In this document: piece after piece, positions 1-8,411 of the stretch
Numbering within the stretch: position 1 is the first letter of the stretch
Layout of the letters: every line of letters starts with the position of its first letter
Assembly: GCA_035293565.1 (NCBI GenBank)
Contig: DATGMP010000075.1
Coordinates: forward strand, 1-64,000
Direction of reading: 5' to 3'
Origin: DATGMP01 sp035293565
GTDB taxonomy: Bacteria > Pseudomonadota > Alphaproteobacteria > BOG-932 > Roseiterribacteraceae
Length of the DNA: 64,000 nucleotides
Position numbers and translations under genes: made by a program
Notes under the pieces: model-generated
What the model was told of the DNA's origin: nothing
Seen by the model: only the letters and a program-made list of their open reading frames with translations
The model's database searches: none

Positions 1-140
1 CACCCGCGCCCGAGCCGGCCCCGATCGCCGAGACCCCGCGCGAGCGCCTGCCCGGCGAGACCTCCGAGCAATGGCGCGATCGGCTGCTCGCCGCCCGCAT
101 CCGGGCGCTCGAAGCCAAATACGGCACCGGGCCGCCTTGA
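1..140 (+). CDS. 3' end of an unidentified gene
   Basis: A reading frame enters from outside the window (first complete codon at base 3) and stops at a TGA at 138-140. The visible 45 residues begin with an Ala/Pro-rich stretch, followed by a charged, probably helical tail (LLAARIRALEAKYG) with codon use typical of the neighbouring genes. This looks like the flexible C-terminus of a longer protein. No family can be recognised from so short a piece. Confidence 0.5.
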   Translation, partial: PAPEPAPIAETPRERLPGETSEQWRDRLLAARIRALEAKYGTGPP

Positions 141-173
141 GGGCTGGCTTTCCGCTCTTGTGCGTTTCGAAAT

Positions 174-323
174 CCCCCTCACCCTCCCATTGCTGCGCAA
201 TGGGCCCCGCCCTCTCCCACTAAACTGGGCGAGGGGCTCAAAGCCATGCCTGTGCAAAAAGCCCCTCGCCCGGTTCACTGGATTAAGGGAGGGGCCCGGC
301 CGATAGAGACGGGAGGGTGAGGG
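174..323. repeat. Nested palindromic intergenic repeat
   Basis: The outer arms are perfect 13-base inverted repeats at 176-188 (CCCTCACCCTCCC) and 311-323. Inside them, 225-238 (ACTGGGCGAGGGGCT, extending to 239) pairs with 260-274 with one mismatch, and the C-rich segment near 203-218 roughly complements 288-300. The whole unit could fold into a cruciform of about 150 bases. It has no coding capacity and lies between two genes, as expected of a dispersed REP/MITE-like element. I know similar CCCTCACCCTCCC-bounded units from alphaproteobacterial intergenic regions, but copy number here cannot be tested from one window. Confidence 0.6.
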
Positions 324-341
324 TTCGTGTCCGGTTTCAGG

Positions 342-896
342 TCAGACGGTGATGTCGACCCGGCTCCCATGCAGGCGGCGCACATGGAATCCGAGCGCAA
401 TCAGGCCGATGCCGAAGATGATCGCGTATATGCCGATCGACAGAACGATGTAGAACACGCCGGCGGCCGGCCGGATGAGGATGACGATGCCGAGCAGCAA
501 GGAGACGGCGCCGCTGAAGATCAGCCAGCCGCGGCCCGAGCCGCGCGGCAGCCGGAAGGCCGGGATCAGCACCGCAAGCCCGCTCAGGATCGCCCAAACC
601 GCAACCAGAGCGACCAGCACGACGATCGTCACTTCCGGCCAGATCAGCGCGATGATGCCGGCCGCCAGCCCGATCAGCCCTTCGAGCGCGAAAGGCCACC
701 AGCGCTTGTGCGCCTCGGCGGCGCGAATGCCCGCGACGACCGCGAGCACGCCGTCGACGATGAGGTACGCGGCGAAAAAGATCGCGGCGAACGTGATCGT
801 CACGCCCGGAAACAGCAACGCCAGAATGCCAAGCGCGAGGGCGATGACCCCGCGCAGGACCAGAACCCACCAGTGTCGGGTGATGATCGGAACCAT
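342..896 (-). CDS. HdeD-like (DUF308) membrane protein
   Basis: The 184-residue protein is almost entirely hydrophobic helices with short loops, in the repeated helix-pair pattern of the HdeD/DUF308 family (roughly six membrane segments; W9-W10 near the start and repeated glycine/proline turns such as LLFPG and LIWPE). HdeD of enteric bacteria is linked to acid resistance, but the biochemical role of the family is unknown, so only an inner-membrane location can be claimed. The ATG at 896 follows a good ribosome-binding site (GGGAGAG). It diverges from the FecR-type gene at 1103; the 206 bases between them should carry promoters for both. Confidence 0.85.
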   Translation of the reverse strand: MVPIITRHWWVLVLRGVIALALGILALLFPGVTITFAAIFFAAYLIVDGVLAVVAGIRAAEAHKRWWPFALEGLIGLAAGIIALIWPEVTIVVLVALVAVWAILSGLAVLIPAFRLPRGSGRGWLIFSGAVSLLLGIVILIRPAAGVFYIVLSIGIYAIIFGIGLIALGFHVRRLHGSRVDITV

Positions 897-1102
897 GCGT
901 CTCTCCCAAATGCAGATTTCATGCCGGGATTTATGTGGAACCCGGGAACAGCCGGTAGTAATCCGACATTACGATGTAGAACGGTGAGCCTGCCATCGCC
1001 AATCATGGCGCGAATCTCACAAAAATTTCATGTGGCCGCCACCAGCCGAACACAAAGCGAGCTCACTCTTGTCGAATGCGAGCTCCAAAGGAAGAAAACG
1101 CC

Positions 1103-3232
1103 ATGATTCCTATTCCGACTGCCTCCCGCCGCCGTCTTCGGCGCGGGTTGCTGCTTGCCTCGCTTGCGCCGGCGGTGCTCGCCCTCGTGATGAGCGGAGG
1201 CGCCTCGGCGCAGGATTCGCCCGAAGATTCAGGCACCCCGCCTGCGCTGGTCGGCCGGATCGCCGGTACGCACGGGCAGGTCTCGATGCATCGCGCCGAT
1301 CAGCAAGATTGGAGCCAGGCCTCGACCAATGAGCCGATCAGCGTCGGCGATGCCGTCTATGCCGATGTCGGCGGCGAGGCGCGGCTCGAGATCGGCGGCG
1401 CGCGGCTCGTGCTGAAGAGCGACAGCGAGCTCGATATCGCGAACCTTGATCAGGACAGCGGCCGGATGCGGCTCGATACCGGGGTGCTCGACATCAGGGT
1501 CGATGCGCTGCCGACACAGGACGGTCTGTACATCCTGACCCCGCGCGGGACCGTCAGGCTGACGCGCGCGGGCTCCTACCGTATCGAGGCCGGCACTGAA
1601 GATCAGCCGACTCGGATTACCTCATGGGATGGCGCGGCTGAGGTGGGTGATTCCGGGGCCGCCGTAGCGGTCCAGCCCGGGCAGACGCTGCTGATTGCCG
1701 GCACCCCGGACGCCCCGCAATATTCCTATGATCGAAATATCGGTCCGACGCCGGAGGATGTCAGGCCGCCGCCTCCGAGGGTTATGGCATCCATCCGCAG
1801 CTATGTGCCGCCGGATATGACCGGCGCCGAGGATTTGGGTGAATACGGATCCTGGGACGAGGCGCCCGACTATGGCGCCGTCTGGTATCCGAGCGACGTG
1901 CCGGCCGATTGGCAACCTTATCATTATGGCCATTGGGAATTCGTCCCGCCCTGGGGCTGGACCTGGATCGACGACGAGCCTTGGGGATTCGCGCCCTTCC
2001 ATTACGGGCGCTGGGCCTTCATCGGCGGCCGTTGGGGCTGGTGCCCGGGACGCTACGAACGTCATCCGGTCTATGCGCCGGCGTTGGTTGCCTTCATCGG
2101 CGGCGGCGCGCTGGCCGCTTCCATCTCGGTGGGGTTCGGCGGCGGAGAGCCGGTCGGCTGGGTGCCGCTGGCGCCGGGTGAGGTCTATCGGCCCTGGTAT
2201 CACGCCAGCAACACCTACATTCAGAACATCAACCGCACGGTGATCGTGAACAACACCACGATCAACAGGACCGTCATCGAGCAAGGGCCCCGCCCGATCG
2301 CCGACTTCGCCAATCGTCGGTTTGCGACCGTCGTCCCGGCTGCCGCGATGGCGTCCGAGCGTCCGGTCGCCAAGGCGGCCATAGCAGTCCAGCCTGCCGC
2401 GCTCGAGCATGTGCAAGCGAGCCCGCAAGTGGTCGCGGCGATCCAGCATCCGCAAAGGCCGGCAGGCCCGTCCGCCCGACCTGGACCGGCATTCCAACAG
2501 GGAACGCCCACTCCCGCCGCCCTCGCGGCACGCCCGGTGCTTCCTCCTGCGGGCCGACAGCCCGGCGCGCCGATCCCGCAGCGACCGGTGCCTGCCGGGA
2601 TACATCCAAACCTGCCGCCGCAAGCAGGCGCGGCGCGGCCGACACCCGGACCGCGGGCCCAACCGCCCGCCGCGGGTGCTCCGGCCGCTGCGCCCCCGCG
2701 CCCGGGAATGCCTCAGGGTGCGGCCCTTCCTCAGGGCTTCCGCGGGTTGCCGCCCGCTCCGCCTCCGCCGCGACCGAATGCTCCTGCGATCAATCAAGCT
2801 GGTCCGCCGGAGCGTCAGCCCGGCTTCCGAGCACAGCCCCCGGGAGCGGCACCGCCTCCACCGCGCCCCAGCACGATGGAGCGGCAACAAATTCAGCACG
2901 CGCCGGCACCGCCTCCACCACAGAGGACGGAGGCGCCGCAGCGGCCCGCTTTCGCGCCGGCGCCCCAGCACGCCGCCCCGCCTCCTATGGAACGCCCGGC
3001 GCCGGCCATGCACGCGGCTCCCCCGCCCAGGCCGGCTCCCGCTCCATCCCTCGCGGCGCCCCGTCCCGCACCGCCTCCGCAACAGGCGTTCCGTCCCCCG
3101 CCGCAGCCCCGCCCGGCGCCGGCGCCCGCAGCCCGACCGGCGCCGCCGCCTGCTGCACGCCCGGCGCCCGCACCGGCGGCGCACCCGGCTCCGCCGCCGG
3201 CCAATAACCAGAAAAAGGACGAGCAACACTGA
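1103..3232 (+). CDS. Secreted FecR-domain / DUF6600 protein with proline-rich tail
   Basis: The 709-residue protein starts with a basic n-region and hydrophobic stretch, with likely cleavage after ASA at residue 36. Residues ~48-190 form a FecR-type domain (GRIAGTHGQVS... then LEIGGARLVLKSDSELDI), used here as a secreted module rather than an anti-sigma transducer since there is no cytoplasmic part. Residues ~250-330 are rich in Trp/Tyr (YHYGHWEFVPPWGWTW, YGRWAF), typical of DUF6600. From ~430 to the end it is low-complexity Pro/Ala/Arg, probably extended in the periplasm or anchored to the cell wall. The ATG at 1103 is preferred over one at 1076 because AAAGGAAG sits 8 bases upstream. Exact function unknown. 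Confidence 0.8.
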   Translation: MIPIPTASRRRLRRGLLLASLAPAVLALVMSGGASAQDSPEDSGTPPALVGRIAGTHGQVSMHRADQQDWSQASTNEPISVGDAVYADVGGEARLEIGGARLVLKSDSELDIANLDQDSGRMRLDTGVLDIRVDALPTQDGLYILTPRGTVRLTRAGSYRIEAGTEDQPTRITSWDGAAEVGDSGAAVAVQPGQTLLIAGTPDAPQYSYDRNIGPTPEDVRPPPPRVMASIRSYVPPDMTGAEDLGEYGSWDEAPDYGAVWYPSDVPADWQPYHYGHWEFVPPWGWTWIDDEPWGFAPFHYGRWAFIGGRWGWCPGRYERHPVYAPALVAFIGGGALAASISVGFGGGEPVGWVPLAPGEVYRPWYHASNTYIQNINRTVIVNNTTINRTVIEQGPRPIADFANRRFATVVPAAAMASERPVAKAAIAVQPAALEHVQASPQVVAAIQHPQRPAGPSARPGPAFQQGTPTPAALAARPVLPPAGRQPGAPIPQRPVPAGIHPNLPPQAGAARPTPGPRAQPPAAGAPAAAPPRPGMPQGAALPQGFRGLPPAPPPPRPNAPAINQAGPPERQPGFRAQPPGAAPPPPRPSTMERQQIQHAPAPPPPQRTEAPQRPAFAPAPQHAAPPPMERPAPAMHAAPPPRPAPAPSLAAPRPAPPPQQAFRPPPQPRPAPAPAARPAPPPAARPAPAPAAHPAPPPANNQKKDEQH

Positions 3233-3290
3233 GCGTTCGCGTGGGGTTTCCGTGGTGGAACGGTCATTCGCTCCAGGCTAGACTCGGCCG

Positions 3291-3632
3291 ATGGCGAATG
3301 ACCGGCTCCCCACCGAATTCTGGGTTACGGCGCAACTCCGCCGTTTTTCTTCGGCGGGAACAGGCGCCTACCTGATCCGCCGCGGCGACGCTGAAAGAGG
3401 CACCGTGATTGTCCGGCTCGTCGCCCCTCGAGGCGTCAGAATCCTCACTCAGGTCCGCGATATGGAGGGACGGCTCGCCTGGATGGGCGTCAAGGAAGGG
3501 GCGATACTGCCGCCGCCGGAAGCCGACGCCTATGTCGATCGCGCCGTTCAGCGCGATTCGGATGTCTGGGTGATCGAAATCGAAGCCGCCGAAGGCGAGA
3601 ACCCTTTCGAAGGCAGGGTCGTCGGGCTCTAG
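3291..3632 (+). CDS. DUF1491 family protein
   Basis: A 113-residue protein beginning LPTEFWVTAQLRR and carrying GAYLIRRGDAERGTVIVRL, which matches the small alphaproteobacterial DUF1491 family. It has no signal peptide or membrane segment and is acidic towards the C-terminus (EIEAAEGENPFEG). Function is unknown in the family. It converges with the yjbR-like gene: the two share the bases CTAG at 3629-3632, so each stop codon lies inside the other. Confidence 0.8.
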   Translation: MANDRLPTEFWVTAQLRRFSSAGTGAYLIRRGDAERGTVIVRLVAPRGVRILTQVRDMEGRLAWMGVKEGAILPPPEADAYVDRAVQRDSDVWVIEIEAAEGENPFEGRVVGL

Positions 3633-3988
3633 GACCGGCTTTCCATCTGACGGAGAATTCGCTTGGGGGCGGTCAGCCGGTAACTGCGCTCGACCAGAAC
3701 GGCGACCTCTGACCAGTCCACGCCCTTATCGAGCCACATCCCGACCCAGCCGCGCGAGCCGACATAGGGCGGCACGTAGAAGCGCGACGGATCGGCGCCC
3801 ACCAGAATCGCCTGGCTTCCTTCCGGCGCCTTGCAGGTGATAGCCGGACGATCGTCTTCCTGAACGAACATCGCGAACAGCTTGTCGCGAATCCGGAAGT
3901 TCGGATGATCCCAGGTCAGCCTTTCCTCGGCTTCCGGCAGCGCGAGACAAATCCGCCTCAGCCGCTCGAGCGGGTTCGCGCGAGTCAT
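3629..3988 (-). CDS. MmcQ/YjbR family protein (CyaY-like fold)
   Basis: 119 residues containing the family signature: LPEAEERLTWDHPNFRIRDKLFAMF near the N-terminus, then the GSQAILVGADPSRFYVPPYVG segment and GWVGMWLD. These proteins adopt a small CyaY-like fold and are often annotated as DNA-binding, although the evidence for that is thin. It lies downstream of the MFS transporter gene with a 4-base ATGA overlap (3985-3988 shared), so it is probably translated from the same mRNA. Confidence 0.85.
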   Translation of the reverse strand: MTRANPLERLRRICLALPEAEERLTWDHPNFRIRDKLFAMFVQEDDRPAITCKAPEGSQAILVGADPSRFYVPPYVGSRGWVGMWLDKGVDWSEVAVLVERSYRLTAPKRILRQMESRS

Positions 3989-5253
3989 TCGGCCGGCGCC
4001 GAAACGGGCCGCTGTACACCGACGCAGACGCCCAAGGCGATCACGACCAGAAGCGCAGCCAGGAAATAGGGCGCGCCCGGAACCCGGATCGCCGCTCCCG
4101 TGGCAATCGCCGCGGCGAAGATCTGGGTGAATACAATCGGCCCGATCATGTCGGCGAAGCTGTTGAGGCTCGATTGCGCCCCCTGCAGCCTGCCTTGCGC
4201 GGACGGCCCGATCAGTCTGGTCGCCAGCCCCTGGATTGCCGGGTTGGCGAGTCCCCAGAGCGAGACGAACGGAATTGACGCGAGGAAGACGAGCCCATTA
4301 GGCGCGAGCGCGAAGCCGATGAAACCCGTTATGCCGCAGACGAGGCCGATCAACAGCGTTCCGCGCTCTCCGAAATGAGCAATCGCGTACCGCACCAGTA
4401 CGGCGGACACGATCATCTGGGCGATCCCGACCACCATGAGCGCAGAGCCCATTGTCTTTCCGTCCCAGCCATATCGATAGGTCGCGTAATAGACGAACAT
4501 GCCGGGCAGCGAGACATGCGCGAAGCGCTGCAGGAAGCCGGCCGTTGCGAGCCGGCCTAGCAGCGGATCGGAGCGCAACAGCTTGAGCGCGCCCAACGGG
4601 TTGGCCTGATGCCATTTGAAAGGCGCTCGCCGATCGAGCCGAAGGGATTCGGGCAGCACGAAGAAGCCGTAGGCCGCGTTGGCGAGGCTGAACCCGGCGG
4701 CCGCCCAGAAGGGCAGCCTGAGCCCTATGTCGCTGAGGAAGCCGCCGATCGCCGGACCGGCGGTGAAGCCGAGCCCGAAAGCGGCCCCCATGAGCCCGAA
4801 ACGCGCCGCCCTTCTCTCGGGCGGCGTCACGTCGGCGACATAAGCCATGGCCGTCGTATAGCTGGCCGAGGTGATGCCGGAGATAATACGCCCGACGAAC
4901 AGGAACCAGAGATTGGGCGCCAACGCCATCAGCACATAGTCGAGCCCGAGTCCGAGATTCGACAGGATGATCACCGGACGACGGCCATACCGGTCGGCGA
5001 GGCTGCCGAGGATCGGCATGGACACGAACTGCATCAGCGCCCAGGCGAATCCGAAATAGCCGCCCATGTGGGCAGCTTCGCCGACATCGTTTCCTTCGAA
5101 GGCAATGATCAGCTTCGGCAGCACCGGAACGACCAGCCCGAGCGCCATCATGTCGAGCAGGAGCGTCACGAAGATGAAGCCGAAAGCGGCCCGGCCGGGC
5201 TGGGGTTGATCGGCGGCTACCATGGATCGCGCTCTCGGATGGAGGTCCCGCAT
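3985..5253 (-). CDS. TetA-type MFS transporter
   Basis: A 12-helix major facilitator protein of about 412-422 residues. The N-terminal helix has the DHA1/TetA pattern (LLLDMMALGLVVPVLP), followed by the loop 2-3 motif GSLADRYGRRPV and the helix 5 antiporter motif region (GAAFGLGFTAGPAIGGFL). TetA-like proteins export tetracycline or other small hydrophobic compounds by proton antiport; the substrate here is unknown. Two starts are possible: ATG 5253 and ATG 5223 (MVAADQP). The first has its AGGAG directly against the codon, which is too close, so 5223 is a serious alternative. It follows the FAD-dehydrogenase gene by 25 bases. Confidence 0.88.
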   Translation of the reverse strand: MRDLHPRARSMVAADQPQPGRAAFGFIFVTLLLDMMALGLVVPVLPKLIIAFEGNDVGEAAHMGGYFGFAWALMQFVSMPILGSLADRYGRRPVIILSNLGLGLDYVLMALAPNLWFLFVGRIISGITSASYTTAMAYVADVTPPERRAARFGLMGAAFGLGFTAGPAIGGFLSDIGLRLPFWAAAGFSLANAAYGFFVLPESLRLDRRAPFKWHQANPLGALKLLRSDPLLGRLATAGFLQRFAHVSLPGMFVYYATYRYGWDGKTMGSALMVVGIAQMIVSAVLVRYAIAHFGERGTLLIGLVCGITGFIGFALAPNGLVFLASIPFVSLWGLANPAIQGLATRLIGPSAQGRLQGAQSSLNSFADMIGPIVFTQIFAAAIATGAAIRVPGAPYFLAALLVVIALGVCVGVQRPVSAPAE

Positions 5254-5278
5254 CTCCTGTGGGATTTGCTCGGCGCAG

Positions 5279-6694
5279 TCAATCCGGCAACAAGACGCCT
5301 GGGTTCATCAGATCTTCCGGATCCAGAGCCTGTTTGATGCGTCGCATCAGGTCGAGCTCGACAGCGGTCTTGATCGTTCGCATTTCGTCGCGCTTGAAGC
5401 GGCCGATCCCGTGCTCCGCGCTTACCGACCCGCCCAACGACAACACGATTGCGTGCACGATGCGGTTGAACTCCTCCCAGCGCGCGAGATAGGCCGCGCT
5501 GTCGGCGCCCTCGGGCTGGGTTAGGTTGAAGTGGATATTGCCGTCCCCGACATGGCCGAAAGGAATCGGCCGAATTCCCGGCAGCACGGCGCTGACGGCC
5601 TTGCTGGCGCGCTCGATGAGTTCCGGAATGTTGCCGACCGGCACGGAAACGTCGTGCTTGATCGAGCCGCCTTCGAAACGCTGCGCCTCCACGATCGCCT
5701 CGCGGACGAACCAGAGGGCCTTCCGCCTGGCCTCCGAATCCGCCAGCGTCGCATCGCGGACGAGCCCTGCCTCCGCGGCCTCGGCCAGCGCCGATGCCAA
5801 CGCCTCCCGGAGCCAATCGCCCTGCATACCCGCCGTTGCCTCCGTAAGCACGTACCAAGGATGAGCATCGGCGAGCGGATCGACCGTCCCGGCAACATGG
5901 CGTAGCGCGAAATCCAGCGCCATGCGCGGAATCAGCTCGAAGCCGGAAAGCGCGTCGCCCGTTGCCGTCCTGAGGCGCGAGAGCAATGCAAGCGCGTCTG
6001 CTGGGCTCGAAATCGCAACGAAGGCCGTTTCGATCTGCCGTGGCCGCGGGAACAGCTTCAGCACGGCTGCCGTCACGATCCCGAGCGATCCCTCGCCGCC
6101 GATAAAGAGCTGCTTCAGATCGTAGCCGGTATTGTCCTTTCGGAGGCGCCGGAGGCCGTTCCAGATGCGGCCGTCAGCCAGTACGGCTTCGATTCCCAGG
6201 ACCAGCTCGCGCATATTGCCGTACCGTATGGTCATGATGCCGCCGGCGTTGGTCGAGATCAGTCCGCCGATCGTGGCGCTTCCCTCCGATCCGAGGCTCA
6301 GAGGGAAGAGCCGGTCCGCTTCTTCCGCCGCCGCTTGGACCTTGGCGAGCACACAGCCGGCCTCGACCGTGGCCGTATAATTGAGCGGGTCGATCTCGCG
6401 GACCCGGTTGAGCCGTTGCAGGGAGAGCACGATCGCGCGCTCGCCCGGATAGGCGATCGAGCCGCCGACGAGGCCGGTATTGCCGCCTTGGGGCACAATC
6501 TGAATTCGCCCCCGGCGAGCCGCCTGGACCAGTGCCGCGACCCCCTCGGTCGAGTTGGGCCGCACGACCGCCAGCGCTCCGCCTTCGAAGCGCCCGCGCC
6601 ATTCATGGAGATAGGGCATCATCGATGCCGGATCGTCGATCCAGCCTGCAGAATCGACGGCTGCCCGGAGCAACTCGAGCGCGGGATCACTCAT
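5279..6694 (-). CDS. FAD-linked 2-hydroxyacid dehydrogenase (GlcD/D2HGDH type)
   Basis: 471 residues with a PCMH-type FAD-binding N-terminal half (VPQGGNTGLVGGS, then GSEGSATIGGLISTNAGG and GEGSLGIVTAAVLKLFP) and a FAD-oxidase C-terminal half containing FGHVGDGNIHFNL and SAEHGIGRFKRDEM, the histidine-rich active site and metal-binding region of D-lactate, glycolate and D-2-hydroxyglutarate dehydrogenases. It would oxidise a D-2-hydroxy acid to the 2-keto acid and pass electrons to ETF or quinone; an ETF-ubiquinone oxidoreductase is encoded at 54649. It overlaps the end of the sua5 gene by 8 bases. Which hydroxy acid is used cannot be read from sequence alone; D-2-hydroxyglutarate is the closest guess. 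Confidence 0.88.
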   Translation of the reverse strand: MSDPALELLRAAVDSAGWIDDPASMMPYLHEWRGRFEGGALAVVRPNSTEGVAALVQAARRGRIQIVPQGGNTGLVGGSIAYPGERAIVLSLQRLNRVREIDPLNYTATVEAGCVLAKVQAAAEEADRLFPLSLGSEGSATIGGLISTNAGGIMTIRYGNMRELVLGIEAVLADGRIWNGLRRLRKDNTGYDLKQLFIGGEGSLGIVTAAVLKLFPRPRQIETAFVAISSPADALALLSRLRTATGDALSGFELIPRMALDFALRHVAGTVDPLADAHPWYVLTEATAGMQGDWLREALASALAEAAEAGLVRDATLADSEARRKALWFVREAIVEAQRFEGGSIKHDVSVPVGNIPELIERASKAVSAVLPGIRPIPFGHVGDGNIHFNLTQPEGADSAAYLARWEEFNRIVHAIVLSLGGSVSAEHGIGRFKRDEMRTIKTAVELDLMRRIKQALDPEDLMNPGVLLPD

Positions 6695-7688
6695 CGGCAG
6701 GGGCGGCTGCGCGGCCGAGCCGGTCGTTGATCGCGGCGCCGAGGCCCGCTTCTGGGATCGGCATCACGGCGATTCCGCGATGCCCGCCGGCATCCAAGGT
6801 CCGCAGCATCGCGAAGAGGTTGGCGGCGGCTTCGGTCGGATCGCCCCGTTCCGATAGATTCAGCACGCGGTCGGCGCGGCGGCCGGCCAGAAGGGCCGGC
6901 CCGAAAGCGAGCAGCGCCTCCCCGGGCTCGGCCGTCTCGGCGTTCAGCCTAAGCCTGGTCGACGGCGCGTAATGGCGGCGAAGCTGTCCCGGCGCGGTCG
7001 GGCGATCGGGATCGCCGCTCGCCGTATCCACGGGACCTATGACCGCCTCGACCTGTTCCCGCGTGACAGCACCCGGCCGCAACAGCACGGCCTTTGGCCG
7101 GGAAAGATCGATGATCGTGGATTCCAGCCCGACTTCGCTGCGGCCGGCCGCCAAGATCATATCGACCTCGTCAGCGAGCTCTTCGGCCACATGGATCGGC
7201 GCGGTCGGGCTGACATGGCCGGATCGATTGGCGCTCGGCGCGGCAATCGGCCTACCCGCCGCCCTCAGCAGTTCGCGCGCCACAGGATGGGCCGGCATGC
7301 GAATCGCCACGCTGCCGAGCCCGGCGCTGACGAGCTCCGAGATCGCCGAATTCGGGCGGCGCGGAAGGACCAAGGTTAACGGTCCCGGCCAAAATGCTGC
7401 TGCAAGATCCTCGGCGCGATCGTCGAGCGGCGCGTAGATGCCGGCAATCCGAATGTCTCCGACATGCACGATCAGCGGATTGAAGCTCGGGCGGCCCTTG
7501 GCTTCGAAAATCCGCGCCACAGCCTTGGAATTGGTCGCGTCCGCGCCGAGCCCATAGACCGTTTCAGTGGGAAAAGCGACCAGCCCGCCAGCCCGAATCA
7601 GGGCCGCGGCACGGCCGATCGCGGCGGCCGACGCCGACTGCAGGTTGGCCCGCAAGCCCCCCTTTTCGGTCATAATTTCACGCTGCAT
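6687..7688 (-). CDS. tsaC: L-threonylcarbamoyladenylate synthase (Sua5/YwlC/YrdC)
   Basis: Makes threonylcarbamoyl-AMP from threonine, bicarbonate and ATP, the first step of the t6A37 modification of ANN-decoding tRNAs. The YrdC domain is obvious: GGLVAFPTETVYGLGADA, KGRPSFNPLIVHV, and the nucleotide-site segment IAAPSANRSGHVSPT. The 333-residue length and the C-terminal extension after ESTIIDLS (PGQLRRHYAPSTRL...) make it the long, two-domain Sua5 form. The ATG at 7688 is chosen because GGAAAAGGGG lies about 9 bases upstream; ATG 7673 (MTEKGG) is also possible. It diverges from the parA-like gene with only 39 bases between start codons. Confidence 0.92.
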   Translation of the reverse strand: MQREIMTEKGGLRANLQSASAAAIGRAAALIRAGGLVAFPTETVYGLGADATNSKAVARIFEAKGRPSFNPLIVHVGDIRIAGIYAPLDDRAEDLAAAFWPGPLTLVLPRRPNSAISELVSAGLGSVAIRMPAHPVARELLRAAGRPIAAPSANRSGHVSPTAPIHVAEELADEVDMILAAGRSEVGLESTIIDLSRPKAVLLRPGAVTREQVEAVIGPVDTASGDPDRPTAPGQLRRHYAPSTRLRLNAETAEPGEALLAFGPALLAGRRADRVLNLSERGDPTEAAANLFAMLRTLDAGGHRGIAVMPIPEAGLGAAINDRLGRAAAPADE

Positions 7689-7727
7689 TGCGAGATAACC
7701 CCTTTTCCAATCATATGGGAAGGTTGC

Positions 7728-8411
7728 ATGGTGTTCACTACCGGCAATTGGGAAGCCGACCAAAGGGGGGCAGAATTGAGCGGCAAAATCATAACAGTCG
7801 CGCAGCAAAAAGGCGGAGCAGGCAAAACGACTCTGGTCGCCCAGCTCGCGGTCGCCCTGGCAACGAAGGGGCAGCGCATCGCTCTCGTGGATATCGACCC
7901 GCAGGCGAGCCTTTCGACTTGGTTTCAAATCCGCGAGGAAAACAAGAATACCGAAAATCTTTGGCTAAGCGGCTTGACAGCATGGCGAACGCAATCCGCC
8001 GATAAGTTGACGGCCGAGAACGATCTTGTCTTGATCGATGCGCCGCCGCACTCGCAGACGGAGGCGCAGAGCGCCGTTCGCGCCGCGGATCTGGTACTGG
8101 TGCCGATACAACCCAGCCCCGTGGACCTGTGGGCGACCGAGCCCATCTTGAGCTTGGCCAGATCCGAGCGGCGCCCGACTTTGCTTGTCCTGAATCGAGC
8201 CTCGTCGCGCGTCAAGCTCGCGGAAGAGCTGGCCGAACCGATCTCGGACCTGGGTGCGGATGTAGCCAAAGCAACGCTCGGGAACCGAGTCGCCTTCGCG
8301 TCGTCGATGTTCGAAGGCGCCGGCGTGGTGGAGACCGCGCCGAGCAGCAAGGCCGCTCAGGAGATCCGAGCGCTCGCGAAAGAGATTACGAGGCGACTGT
8401 CGCGCGGTTAG
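7728..8411 (+). CDS. Orphan ParA-family ATPase
   Basis: 227 residues with the deviant Walker A of ParA/MinD ATPases (QQKGGAGKTT, signature lysine included), switch I LVDIDPQASLS and Walker B LVLIDAPPH. Such proteins dimerise on ATP binding, coat nucleoid DNA and position a cargo. No parB, centromere-like repeat or other partition gene is nearby, so chromosome or plasmid segregation is not supported; orphan ParAs often place chemoreceptor clusters, carboxysomes or division factors. Start: ATG 7728 with GGGAAGG just upstream; GTG 7731 and TTG 7776 also exist. Its 3' end overlaps the convergent anmK gene by 26 bases. Confidence 0.85.
   Translation: MVFTTGNWEADQRGAELSGKIITVAQQKGGAGKTTLVAQLAVALATKGQRIALVDIDPQASLSTWFQIREENKNTENLWLSGLTAWRTQSADKLTAENDLVLIDAPPHSQTEAQSAVRAADLVLVPIQPSPVDLWATEPILSLARSERRPTLLVLNRASSRVKLAEELAEPISDLGADVAKATLGNRVAFASSMFEGAGVVETAPSSKAAQEIRALAKEITRRLSRG

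Noticed and set aside
1622..3229. A 535-codon open frame on the minus strand
   Set aside because: It is the shadow of the proline-rich FecR/DUF6600 gene; its translation is Arg/Gly repeats with no recognisable domain, and the sense gene has a signal peptide and ribosome-binding site.
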